Source: CBDUQP01 sp965369385 (GTDB lineage Bacteria > Planctomycetota > Phycisphaerae > SM23-33). From it: a stretch of 24,843 nucleotides of DNA. Below are positions 1-7,505 of this stretch, in pieces (positions within the stretch are counted from its first letter, which is position 1; each line of letters opens with the position of its first letter). A program made the translations under genes and the position numbers. Location of the stretch: NCBI GenBank assembly GCA_965369385.1, contig CBDUQP010000042.1, positions 1-24,843 on the forward strand, read 5' to 3'. The notes below the pieces were generated by a model. That model did not search any database, was not told the DNA's origin, and saw nothing but the letters and a program-made list of their open reading frames with translations.

Positions 1-259
1 TCAACCCTATCGGCAAAAAGACTCATATAGCGTTATTCACGGGACAGAGTACTAGCTGGCGGAATACCTGGCTGAGAAGCTGGATCTGCCTGTTGTCGAC
101 TTCGTCGAGCCGGAGTTCCATGACTTCGAGAACGATATCAGCAAGTCACGCAATGTCCTTGGGTATGCCCCCGAGTATGACATCTTCAGAATCGCAGATA
201 TTGCTATCGATTTCCGTGAGTCGGGCAAGACGCGAACACCGCTGAAGTACATAGGCTAA
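1..259 (+). pseudogene. NAD-dependent epimerase/dehydratase, C-terminal end, interrupted by TAG
   Basis: The frame beginning at base 2 encodes the C-terminal end of an extended short-chain dehydrogenase/epimerase-like protein and stops with TAA at 257-259. The tail contains NDISKSRNVLGYAPEYDIFR and ends TPLKYIG, the usual helix and 'LGY-P-YD' signature of NAD-dependent epimerases acting on nucleotide sugars or similar substrates. A TAG at 53-55 interrupts the frame between HGTEY and LAEYLAEKLDLP, although the protein reads sensibly on both sides. TAG ends intact genes elsewhere in the window (for example the genes ending at 2495 and 14999), so read-through by recoding is unlikely. The gene is either a recent pseudogene or carries a sequencing error. 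The 5' part lies outside the window. Confidence 0.65.
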
Positions 260-383
260 AGCCTTACTTCGTGGTGTGTTGTCGAACGACATCGCGGCTG
301 CCTGGTGGTTGTGCCTAAGGGGAATGCCTGACATATAATCATCGCGAAAGCGAGATTTAGTATGGGGTTGCGCGGAAGGATGC

Positions 384-412
384 TTGAGCTTCGGTAGCTT
401 CCGGTGTATAAT
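384..412 (+). promoter_or_regulatory. possible sigma70-type promoter
   Basis: TTGAGC at 384-389 is followed after 17 bases by a perfect TATAAT at 407-412. No intact gene follows within 500 bases; the first open stretch downstream is the recombinase-like remnant at 438-581. It may be a leftover promoter or drive a short RNA. Confidence 0.35.
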
Positions 413-437
413 CTCTGCATATTATTCTATTATATGA

Positions 438-581
438 TTTGGCAGGAATCTGGAGGGATTCACCCGTCGCGCCCAAGCCACCATCCGGCGTGCGGGAATC
501 TATCAGGATACCAGTTGGCCGCTATTTGTTCGCGAGATGCGGAGTGAGGATCTGATCGCATCGCTTCGCTCTGTGGCGTAA
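438..581 (+). pseudogene. possible tyrosine recombinase remnant
   Basis: A 47-codon open stretch without its own start encodes a segment containing TRRAQATIRRAGI and WPLFVREMRSEDLIASLRS, ending with TAA at 579-581. The pattern 'IRRAG-(x)n-WP-LF---R' recalls the catalytic-domain segment of planctomycete tyrosine recombinases, where it is followed by a WLG motif. A separate open stretch near 732-821 reads ELLTWLGIRGG and ends with TGA at 819-821, which could be a displaced continuation. The two pieces are split by the inverted-repeat-bounded element at 612-741. The match is from memory and weak; the stretch could be non-coding. Confidence 0.25.
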
Positions 582-611
582 GTATTGCTATCATCCATTA
601 TTACACTATTG

Positions 612-741
612 CTCTGTCACAGGCAAAATGCACGATGGTAACCTGTTCGTAATCCCGGACAGGCAATGGCTTGCGAATATTGAGGTTCGCAAATTTCCGT
701 CTTCGCCTTTGGCTTCTTCGTGACAGGTCGCCGTGACAGAG
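612..741. repeat. 130-bp element bounded by 9-bp inverted repeats
   Basis: CTCTGTCAC at 612-620 is the reverse complement of GTGACAGAG at 733-741. Inside, 634-672 contains a hairpin: CCTGTTCG, a 6-base loop, then CGGACAGG, flanked by 'gatgg' on the left and 'caggcaatggctt' on the right. The same flanking framework recurs at 3782-3852, 7437-7475 and 17535-17602. No protein is encoded. It could be a MITE or REP-like element. Confidence 0.4.
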
Positions 742-940
742 AACTACTTACGTGGCTTGGTATTCGTGGTGGTATTACGCATAGTGTTATCGATTACTTC
801 GCCGGTTGCGGTCTGCCCTGAACGTTCACATGTTATATGGTTAATGTGTACGTAGCGGCGGGGTAGCCTTACGGTAAGATGTGAAGATTAGAGATATTGC
901 GGTTTCCATTGAGTGACCGCGAAGTATGTGTTTTCAAAAG

Positions 941-980
941 TTTGCGTAATCTCTTTAAAGTTTGCGTAATCTCTTTTATG
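941..980 (+). repeat. 20-bp tandem duplication upstream of a start codon
   Basis: The units at 941-960 and 961-980 share their first 16 bases (tttgcgtaatctcttt) exactly and differ at the end (aaag versus tatg). The second copy ends directly before the AAGGAG ribosome binding site at 981-986 of the PEP-CTERM gene. Confidence 0.8.
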
Positions 981-992
981 AAGGAGAGGCAA

Positions 993-2495
993 ATGAATCA
1001 GAGTATTCATTATCGTTCAATCGTTCTCATCGCACTCGTGACGTTGGTAGTATCGGGCAGTGCTCTCGGTTGGGGCGGGCCAACGCATTCGGCATTGGCA
1101 AGCCGTGAGTACAGTGATTCTGGAGTGTCTGCCCTGGTCAATCAGTATCTGACCTCATCGCAGAAGAGTACGATCACGGCATTCACTGGGGAACCGCCGG
1201 AGACATATCATCATCCGGCTCCATACGGTTCGTGGCCTGGATTGTTCCAGGGCAGGCATTATCTTTCCGATCCACTCTGGTTGAACCTTGATGAGGCTAC
1301 GCGTCTGAAGTATCTGACGCATATGTCTAACGACACAGGCGTGCCCGTTGGTCATGCTCCGGCGAATATGGTATACACGGATTTCTGGACTGAGCTCTTC
1401 ATGGAAGCTCGGGTTAGCCTCTGGGAATCGTATCCCAATGTCAGCGGGAGTTCTTACAGCGGAACGTATCTGGAAGTATGCAATGCTCATCAGGTAGCAG
1501 TTGTGGCCAATGCTACAGCCTACAAGGCAGGTGCCGATGAGAACGACGTGGTATGGGCTGCGACGGCGCATTCTCAGAAGTTCTCGCGTGCTTTCCTGGC
1601 GGATTACTTCCTGGCTAAGAAGGCTACCATCGCCAATGCGAACGGCAGCTACGCAGTGAATCCCGGCGGGTCGGCAGCTTTCAGTTCTGCAGGTTCGCAA
1701 GACCCCGATTCGATCACATGGAATTCCAACGCGACGTACTACAATAATGGCGGCGGGATGACGATCAGTTGGGACTTGAACAATGACGGCACCTATGAAA
1801 CCGCAGGAGCGAGTCCGAGCTTGACTTATGCAGAGTTGCTCAGCCTCGTAGGACCGACTGAAGGCAAGACGATAAACCTCCGTGTGGCGGACACCGACCC
1901 GGGAGTGTCTAACTCCATCAGTTATGACATCGCAACCGTCGCGGTCTACGCCGATCCGATTGCGAGCAGTGCGAACTACTCCATCGTGCCGGGCGAGAAT
2001 CTCATGCTGAATGGTGTTGGTAGCGATCCTGACGGCGGTTCGATTGTGAGCTGGGCGTGGGATCTTGACGGCGACGGCGAGTACGATGACCTCCTGACTG
2101 AAGACGGTTCACTGAGCTATTTGGATCTCTACAACATGGGACTGGATTGGCTCAGCATACACACGATTGGCCTGAAGGTTATCGATAACGAAGGCGCTGA
2201 GGCTTTCACAACAGCATTGCTTTCAATGGGAACACCGGTAACGGCGGATTTCAATCTGGACGGCATAGTGAACGGTGGCGACTTCCTTATATGGAACGGT
2301 GGATATGGAACTCCGATGGCGGATTGGATAGATGGAGACGCCAACGGTGATGGAATCGTCAACGGGCAGGACTTCCTTATCTGGAACGCCAACTACGGCG
2401 ATACATCCTCCGCGCCTCGCTCGACGCCCGAACCCGCTTCACTGGTACTGCTGGCTCTTGGAGGCATGGCTATTCTGCGGCGTCGTCGCAAGTAG
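993..2495 (+). CDS. secreted zinc phospholipase C/S1-P1-like protein with PKD-like, dockerin and PEP-CTERM parts
   Basis: This 500-residue exported protein starts at ATG 993, chosen because AAGGAG lies 6 bases upstream. The signal peptide ends around SALG-26, which would leave Trp27 as the mature N-terminus. Trp27 and the nearby His32 (WGGPTH), the His110-Asp114-His121 cluster (HMSNDTGVPVGH), Glu138 and a later AATAH segment fit the zinc-binding pattern of phospholipase C/S1-P1-type enzymes, in which Trp1 is itself a ligand. Substrate is unknown; phospholipid or nucleic acid phosphodiester are the family options. Residues about 220-415 hold two PKD-like repeats with acidic, calcium-type loops. 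Two dockerin-like repeats (DFNLDGIVNGGDFLIW and DANGDGIVNGQDFLIW) lie around 425-465. The end is a PEP-CTERM tail: PEPAS, a hydrophobic stretch and RRRRK, recognised in known systems by exosortase. The dockerin suggests binding to a cohesin-bearing partner. Confidence 0.75.
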   Translation: MNQSIHYRSIVLIALVTLVVSGSALGWGGPTHSALASREYSDSGVSALVNQYLTSSQKSTITAFTGEPPETYHHPAPYGSWPGLFQGRHYLSDPLWLNLDEATRLKYLTHMSNDTGVPVGHAPANMVYTDFWTELFMEARVSLWESYPNVSGSSYSGTYLEVCNAHQVAVVANATAYKAGADENDVVWAATAHSQKFSRAFLADYFLAKKATIANANGSYAVNPGGSAAFSSAGSQDPDSITWNSNATYYNNGGGMTISWDLNNDGTYETAGASPSLTYAELLSLVGPTEGKTINLRVADTDPGVSNSISYDIATVAVYADPIASSANYSIVPGENLMLNGVGSDPDGGSIVSWAWDLDGDGEYDDLLTEDGSLSYLDLYNMGLDWLSIHTIGLKVIDNEGAEAFTTALLSMGTPVTADFNLDGIVNGGDFLIWNGGYGTPMADWIDGDANGDGIVNGQDFLIWNANYGDTSSAPRSTPEPASLVLLALGGMAILRRRRK

Positions 2496-2664
2496 TGTTG
2501 TTTGCAGTATGGTGTCCGGGCGTAACCGAGGACTGTTTGCATATTCGCAAGCGAGTTCTGTCGCCTGCCCTCTCTTTCAGTTGGCAGTTGACAGGTTGGT
2601 GGCCCGTTGAAAAAGCTATTCTTGCTGCGTGCGAGTCTTTCAATTGCGCGTCTGCGTTACGAAG

Positions 2665-2692
2665 ACTCGGCAATCCTACGGGATTACCGAGT
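2665..2692 (+). terminator. strong hairpin, possible terminator
   Basis: A 12-base stem (actcggcaatcc with ggattaccgagt, one C-A mismatch) closes over the loop TACG and is followed by tttcgttctttg. It lies 170 bases after the PEP-CTERM gene and 95 bases beyond the end of the converging metallophosphoesterase gene. Its T-tract is broken, so termination is likely but not certain. A wider inverted repeat (ccgttgaa 2604-2611, ttcaacgg 2745-2752) surrounds it. Confidence 0.45.
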
Positions 2693-2786
2693 TTTCGTTC
2701 TTTGATGCTCGTTGAAATCATGGTACTCGCGACGGAGTCCATTCTTCAACGGATTGCTGGTGAGTCATGAATGACGGGGTGTGCGT

Positions 2787-3638
2787 CTATTTGAACTTTC
2801 GGTGTTGCGGGCGGCCGTCGTCCTCGTCGTAGGGTTGGTCTACTTCGGTCCCGCCGCATACTTCTATGCGTTCGACGGCTGTGGCCCGGCCGGTCTTCTC
2901 GTCTATGGTTGCCATTACACCGGATATTCTGGGATCGCCGGTGCACACCTCGAAGTGGGCTGGCATGGATGTGGTGAGCGCAGTCAGCACTCGGTCTTTG
3001 CGTCTGCCGAGCACGCCGTCATGTGGGCCTGTCATCCCGACATCGGATATGTATGCGGTTCCCTTGTCTAACACGCGATAGTCAGCGGTGGCGACGTGTG
3101 TGTGCGTTCCGAACACAATACTTGCACGCCCGTTCAGGTGCCATCCCATTGCTATTTTTTCGCTGGTGGCTTCGGCGTGCATCTCGACTATGCGGATTTT
3201 CACCGATGCGGGCATCTCGGCGAATGCTTTGTCAACTGCGTCCCAGGGGGAATCGTTCGAGCCCATATAGAGCTGCCCGAGCAGGCAAACCACGCCAACG
3301 TTGGTTCTCGTGCCTTTGATGGGGACGATGGTCCACCGCTTGCCCGCTGCCCGAGGAGAGAGATTCGCCGGGCGGACGATGCGGTCTGAGCTTTCCATCG
3401 TTTCGGCGATTTCTTTCTTGCGGAACACGTGATCGCCCAGCGTTATGACGTCGATGCCATAGTTTCGCAGTTTTGCGAATATCTGGGGGGTCAGTCCGCT
3501 GCCGCCAGCTGCGTTTTCGGCATTGCAGACCACGAATCGGATTTGACGTTCTTCAACGAGACCGGCAAGCTTTTCGGCCAGAACGCTTCTGCCTGGCCTG
3601 CCCACAACGTCACCAATACAAAGTATATTTACAGACAT
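2787..3638 (-). CDS. YmdB-family metallophosphoesterase (TIGR00282 type)
   Basis: The 283-residue protein has the full length of the YmdB family, binuclear metallophosphoesterases with phosphodiesterase activity on 2',3'-cyclic nucleotides in known members, acting in the cytoplasm. Metal-ligand motifs are visible: GD at 9-10, NAEN at 39-42, LGDH at 67-70, MHAE with His154, and GTHTH with His179 and His181. The family normally has GNH where this protein has GDH, so a metal-binding Asn is replaced by Asp69. The start is ATG at 3636-3638 with GGAG 6 bases upstream. It converges with the PEP-CTERM gene on its left and diverges from the small gene at 3962, so it appears to be a single-gene unit. 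Function in this organism is inferred from the family only. Confidence 0.85.
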   Translation of the reverse strand: MSVNILCIGDVVGRPGRSVLAEKLAGLVEERQIRFVVCNAENAAGGSGLTPQIFAKLRNYGIDVITLGDHVFRKKEIAETMESSDRIVRPANLSPRAAGKRWTIVPIKGTRTNVGVVCLLGQLYMGSNDSPWDAVDKAFAEMPASVKIRIVEMHAEATSEKIAMGWHLNGRASIVFGTHTHVATADYRVLDKGTAYISDVGMTGPHDGVLGRRKDRVLTALTTSMPAHFEVCTGDPRISGVMATIDEKTGRATAVERIEVCGGTEVDQPYDEDDGRPQHRKFK

Positions 3639-3781
3639 TTATTCTCCATTTAGCCCCCGCGACTGCGATTATACACTTCTGGCATGCGGAGAGAACCCGT
3701 TTTTTGACTGTTTGTCTCCGCCATTGCATTTCGAGGCGTATGATTGGTAGTATCTAGTAGGCTGTAACAGGAAGAATGTCA

Positions 3782-3852
3782 GATGGCACCCCGGCTGCAA
3801 TCCCGATGTACACCTGCCTGCCGGCAGGCAGGTCGGGACCGGATAAGGACTT
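3782..3852. repeat. nested palindromic repeat, large form
   Basis: Three nested inverted repeats are visible: outer ccgg arms, middle TCCCGA (3801-3806) with TCGGGA (3833-3838), and an inner 20-base palindrome cctgcctgccggcaggcagg at 3813-3832 extended by A and T. It is flanked by gatggcacc on the left and ataaggactt on the right. The 38-base core at 3801-3838 recurs at 17551-17588 with two differences. It occupies the 3639-3961 intergenic stretch between divergent genes, where I see nothing else except the two ribosome binding sites. Confidence 0.85.
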
Positions 3853-3961
3853 GAAATCCAGCAGCCTGACTCGTCGCTCTGCGAGCTACGTTGCGACAAG
3901 TCAAATTCGCCTTTACAAAGATATAGAGTAGTCTAACCACAATGAACTCCACGGAGCTGAC

Positions 3962-4255
3962 ATGATAAACTGCAAAGATTGTGAACATTTTCGTATGGGA
4001 GCCAACGGGGAATTCTCGTTTGCGTGCGATCCATTCTCGAACATCAAGGAGCCCGAGTGCCTCCAGAAGTGGCAACTGATCAAGATGAATCAGCTTGTTG
4101 CTGGCTATCAGGCGACGCTGGACTATTATCAGCAGCTTGCCCCGATGCAGGAGAAACTCTTCGGCTTCATGGAACGCGAGATGGGGGATGCTGACGAATC
4201 CGATAAATGGAAGACGAACGAAGACGATGATGAGAATGATGATAGCTGGGACTGA
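3962..4255 (+). CDS. small Cys-containing acidic hypothetical protein
   Basis: This 97-residue protein starts at ATG 3962 with a CGGAG site close upstream. I do not recognise a named family. The N-terminus has CKDC (residues 4-7), then a Cys at about 22 and another at about 33 (PEC), four cysteines spaced as in a possible small zinc or metal site. The middle is helical and Gln-rich. The last 25 residues are strongly acidic, with DDDENDD near the end. There is no signal peptide or membrane segment, so it should be cytoplasmic. It is monocistronic and converges with the RDD gene. Ordered motifs and a good start argue that it is real. Confidence 0.65.
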   Translation: MINCKDCEHFRMGANGEFSFACDPFSNIKEPECLQKWQLIKMNQLVAGYQATLDYYQQLAPMQEKLFGFMEREMGDADESDKWKTNEDDDENDDSWD

Positions 4256-4287
4256 GCGGTCTGCAGTTGCTGTCTGACTGGAGCATT

Positions 4288-4317
4288 CCCAACTCCTGCA
4301 TGATGTTTGGAGCTGGG
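4288..4317. terminator. weak hairpin between convergent genes
   Basis: CCCAACTCC at 4288-4296 pairs with GGAGCTGGG at 4309-4317 with one mismatch and a 12-base loop, between the convergent genes ending at 4255 and 4427. There is no clear T-tract on either strand. Confidence 0.25.
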
Positions 4318-4426
4318 TGTGGTTTCGGGTGCCATTGCTCAGCCGTATCTACAACCCGCATGGGGTGTCTGTTTCGCCATTCGTGTTAGTTATGGTTGTT
4401 CACTCAGGGCGTTTTCCTGGCGTTCG

Positions 4427-6328
4427 TCATTTGGGAGGGGGTGTTTGTTTGTCCTCGCCAGCGTCATCTTTCTGTGTATCGTCCTTTGATTCGGATTCCT
4501 CATCAATCTGGAATGCACTGTCCTCATTGGCCTCGTCCAGCGTTATTGAGAACGTAACAGCACGTCCTTCGGCCACGATCGTGCGTGCGAAGAGATCGCC
4601 CAATCTCATGCGTTTTCGTCCCAAGATAGGTATCAGAAGCAGTATGAGCATGAGTGACGGCTGGAGTTCGAGCACTTTCATGAGATTACGCATGGCAATG
4701 GCGGGGAGGGTGGCCTTTTTGCCACGATTCGCTACAACGTGCAGGCGCATGAGTTTCTTGCCCAGCGTTGCGTTGAATCTATATTCGCAGAAGATGCAAT
4801 ATGCGATGTAGAAACCAAGCGGGATAACGATCGCCAACGCCCATTCCCATCGGCCCATCAGATTGTTGACCAGCTCCAGGAGTTCCTCCCTGTTTCCGGC
4901 GCTCATCGCTCGCCACATTGAGTCTACCATGGCGTCGGGGCTTTCTGCGGCAGATGTTGGGGTGACGTTGCTGAGTATGATATCGCCAAGGAAACTGAAG
5001 GGGATGAAGTCGATCAAGAACGCTGTGATACGCTTCAGTAGCGGAGCCGGTGCCATTCCCGCGGGCAGCGCGAATTGCCACAGCGGTTCCTTGGGACGCA
5101 GCACCAGCATGATAATCACGGTGAGTACCAGCACGCTAAGCGTGAAAATCTCAAGTATCCTCAGGCCAAGTGTGTCCGGCGGCGGTGCATTTAGTTTCTG
5201 GACGATTTCATCCTTGATTACCGCTCCGCTCGGGCCTGCGGTCAGGAGCCTGTAGTCCCCATTAGCTTTCCAGAAGATCACGGCGTTCTCGCCAAAGCTC
5301 GATATCATTGGTCGGATACCCTCAGCCAGCACAACGGGCACGTTATTGCTGGTGACCTTAACTGGCGTGCCGGTGGAGGTATCGGCTGAAGACGAAAGCG
5401 TTTTCAGGATGATTGTGTTGCCTGCTGAGCTGGGCGATGGTTTAAGGCTGACAACTGTTGGCTTGTTGCGGAGAATGCACAGTCCTACGGGGGAACCATC
5501 TGTTTTGAAAGGGGATATCTTGTGAGCCCCGTTTGTGGACAAGTCAATTCGCATCGTCTTGTCGGTCAATGAAACGAGCATCGTCAGTCCGTCACTTGTT
5601 GCTATTGCCGATAATTTCGAGGGAGCCAGGCTGGCTTCGCCAATGGATATGTCTCCAGCGTAGGTCCACATGCCGTCTACAGTACGGAAGAGCGTAAGCA
5701 GGGATTGGTCCTTGTCGGCTGGCATCGGAGCCACCAATGCCGCCGTCGGCGGTTCTGGGTCGGCTTTGGCGGCAGGTTGCGTCGTGGTTTTGACGAGTGG
5801 CGGCTCACCTGGTTTGCCTACGCGATGAATAATCGCAACGATATCATGACCATCATTACCATCATTAGCTGGTAAGACGCACATTGCCAGCGGCGCTACG
5901 CTATCGGGCCATCTGGGGTCTCGCGGGCGTCGGCCTGGGGTTTTGCTTCGTGACTCGCTATGGTAGACGGTGTAGTTCAGTTGTGGAGTCGAAAGCATGT
6001 GCAGGCTGAGTTGTTCAACAACAGCCGCGACAGGTTTTCCGAATTCCTCACGCGCGAACCATTTCCACCCGCCGTCTTCAGTTAGCACAAGGATGTCGAA
6101 GACGTCTTCTTTCTTGTCATCAATTTCGGTGGATTTGGCGCTCGCGTCCTCTTGCTCGCTGTCGTCCTGTTTGTCGATCTGTCGACTTCGGACTATCCAC
6201 AGTGAGTTGGCGCTGCCCGTGAGAATCAGACCAGTGTCTTCGGTGGGGGTTACGGGTTCGGCCAATATCGGCCAGGGCATCAGGCATATGGCTGCCAGGA
6301 TTATGGTGAGGAAGCTCTTGTATGTCAC
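4427..6328 (-). CDS. RDD-family membrane protein with large exported N-terminal domain
   Basis: This 633-residue protein starts at GTG 6326-6328, overlapping the stop of the upstream lipoprotein gene in a GTGA. Residues 1 to about 23 form a signal peptide ending ILA-EP. Residues about 25-385 have the look of a beta-rich, propeller-like exported domain (for example LILTGSANSLWIVRS and ATSDGLTMLVSLTDKTMRIDL) with a Pro/Ala linker. A membrane segment near 390-412 (LSVLVLTVIIMLVL) precedes an RDD domain at about 425-590, starting LLKRITAFLIDFIPF and containing NATLGKKLMRLHVV and RLGDLFARTIV. The tail is acidic, rich in Asp, Glu and Lys. RDD proteins are multi-pass membrane proteins of mixed or unknown function, some tied to ion or compatible-solute transport. 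The paired lipoprotein suggests a joint envelope role. Confidence 0.75.
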   Translation of the reverse strand: MTYKSFLTIILAAICLMPWPILAEPVTPTEDTGLILTGSANSLWIVRSRQIDKQDDSEQEDASAKSTEIDDKKEDVFDILVLTEDGGWKWFAREEFGKPVAAVVEQLSLHMLSTPQLNYTVYHSESRSKTPGRRPRDPRWPDSVAPLAMCVLPANDGNDGHDIVAIIHRVGKPGEPPLVKTTTQPAAKADPEPPTAALVAPMPADKDQSLLTLFRTVDGMWTYAGDISIGEASLAPSKLSAIATSDGLTMLVSLTDKTMRIDLSTNGAHKISPFKTDGSPVGLCILRNKPTVVSLKPSPSSAGNTIILKTLSSSADTSTGTPVKVTSNNVPVVLAEGIRPMISSFGENAVIFWKANGDYRLLTAGPSGAVIKDEIVQKLNAPPPDTLGLRILEIFTLSVLVLTVIIMLVLRPKEPLWQFALPAGMAPAPLLKRITAFLIDFIPFSFLGDIILSNVTPTSAAESPDAMVDSMWRAMSAGNREELLELVNNLMGRWEWALAIVIPLGFYIAYCIFCEYRFNATLGKKLMRLHVVANRGKKATLPAIAMRNLMKVLELQPSLMLILLLIPILGRKRMRLGDLFARTIVAEGRAVTFSITLDEANEDSAFQIDEESESKDDTQKDDAGEDKQTPPPK

Positions 6329-7323
6329 TTGCTGGTGCCTTCCTGTGTGATGTGTGCGTCGGCTTGGATGATGCCGTCTGCGGTGATCTGTGGCGGCAGG
6401 GCGTGGAGGAACCGTGCTTGTGCGGGAATGTCAGGGCCGGGATCGTCTGGATCATCGACCTTGAACGGTATCTCCATTTTCGACAGCTTAATCCGAACGG
6501 TCGCCCGCTTCTTTTCCCGCTCATTGAACCACGTTATTTCGATATCAGTAGGTACGATCGGTGCGTGAGACGGCGGTTCTTCCAAGTTCGAAACATCCAC
6601 GGGCATGTATCTACCGATTTTCGCCGACATGACGCGACGCCCGCTTTCGTTCATGAAATCGGCTCTGAACAATCGGCGCGGCTTGGCGTTGCCCTGCGAG
6701 TCTTCCGCCCATACGAAGTACAGCTTCCTGCGGATATCTATACGATTGCTTACGTTCTGCCGCTTGATGAGACTCAGCACGTAGGCATGCTCCCACGGCC
6801 GCGTGTTCATTGTCATCGTGACCGTCGGCATGGTTCGCGGATCGGACGGCAGTTCGCAGGCGGCAAGCACATCCAGTATATCCAGCGGGTTGATATCCAG
6901 TTGCTTGACGCCCGGGGCTCCGGCGAATTTCGTGTATCCCCACAGCGCAGAAGGATTCTTGATCCGCTGCCACATGTAGTATTTGCCATCGGTGCGGCTG
7001 ACGCCTGTGCGGAACAGTTCGTATGCCATAGTTTCTCGCCCGATCAGCACGAAATCATGCACACCCAGCGGATTGGCCCCCTTTTTCAGCAGCAGCAGCC
7101 CGTCGACACTCGCCGACAGCAGCGGAAACCCAGTGTTCTCATCGTAAAGCGTCATTGAAGTGGTTGCGTATGACCACAGGCGCGGAATAGCGGCGGCATT
7201 CGCGTTGTATTCGGCAACAAGTACATCTCGCGACACCTGCGCAGTCGGCAATGGCGGAACGCAGCCGGCGGCGATGAACACGACGGTTATCGACAGCATT
7301 GTTCGCATTATCGTTTTTCGCAT
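6325..7323 (-). CDS. putative lipoprotein
   Basis: I do not recognise the family. The chosen ATG at 7321-7323 gives 332 residues; a GTG seven codons upstream and an ATG five codons downstream are alternatives, and no start has a strong ribosome binding site. The N-terminus is basic and then hydrophobic (MLSITVVFIAAGC), with a lipobox-like AAGC, so the protein is probably lipidated at that Cys and tethered in the envelope. The rest is soluble, with no further membrane segment, and has mixed alpha/beta character. The stop TGA (6325-6327) overlaps the GTG start of the RDD gene by four bases, which implies translational coupling and a shared function. It may be a lipid-anchored partner of the RDD protein. 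Confidence 0.65.
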   Translation of the reverse strand: MRKTIMRTMLSITVVFIAAGCVPPLPTAQVSRDVLVAEYNANAAAIPRLWSYATTSMTLYDENTGFPLLSASVDGLLLLKKGANPLGVHDFVLIGRETMAYELFRTGVSRTDGKYYMWQRIKNPSALWGYTKFAGAPGVKQLDINPLDILDVLAACELPSDPRTMPTVTMTMNTRPWEHAYVLSLIKRQNVSNRIDIRRKLYFVWAEDSQGNAKPRRLFRADFMNESGRRVMSAKIGRYMPVDVSNLEEPPSHAPIVPTDIEITWFNEREKKRATVRIKLSKMEIPFKVDDPDDPGPDIPAQARFLHALPPQITADGIIQADAHITQEGTSK

Positions 7324-7436
7324 GGTTATCGTCCCGTTAAACACGGGATATTCACTGGCAATAGCCTGCTAGTATCCCAAATCGCTCGTTTCGCCCGTTT
7401 CGCTCGTACAAAGAACTTCGCCATGTACCAATGTCA

Positions 7437-7475
7437 GATGGCTACCTGACGGCCACAACCGTCAGGCAAGGGGCT
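7437..7475. repeat. nested palindromic repeat, small form
   Basis: CCTGACGG (7445-7452) and CCGTCAGG (7459-7466) form a perfect 8-bp stem with a 6-base loop. The left flank aatgtcagatggc matches the flank at about 3774-3786, and the right flank caggcaagg matches that at about 17590-17598. It sits between two minus-strand genes, so it could also weaken transcription. Confidence 0.7.
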
Positions 7476-7505
7476 ACAATATTCTAGTTGGCTCGTCTCG
7501 CCCAT

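Larger units (their letters stand above)
260..896. other. gene-poor intergenic stretch
   Basis: No intact gene is supported here. It holds the candidate promoter at 384-412, the possible recombinase debris at 438-581 and about 732-821, and the 612-741 repeat element. A second TATAAT lies at 334-339 without a convincing -35. I see no tRNA. Confidence 0.6.

Noticed and set aside
53..55. TAG recoding (pyrrolysine or suppressor)
   Set aside because: Several intact genes here end with TAG, and no recoding signal or pyrrolysine gene is seen.
1155..1700. 181-codon open stretch on the minus strand
   Set aside because: It lies entirely inside the well-supported PEP-CTERM gene in another frame and has no motif or ribosome binding site.
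3801..3838. CRISPR repeat
   Set aside because: The repeat copies are dispersed singly over kilobases with no regular spacers.
6322..7158. 278-codon plus-strand open stretch
   Set aside because: It is antisense to the lipoprotein gene, rich in Arg and His as expected for a shadow frame, and lacks any domain.
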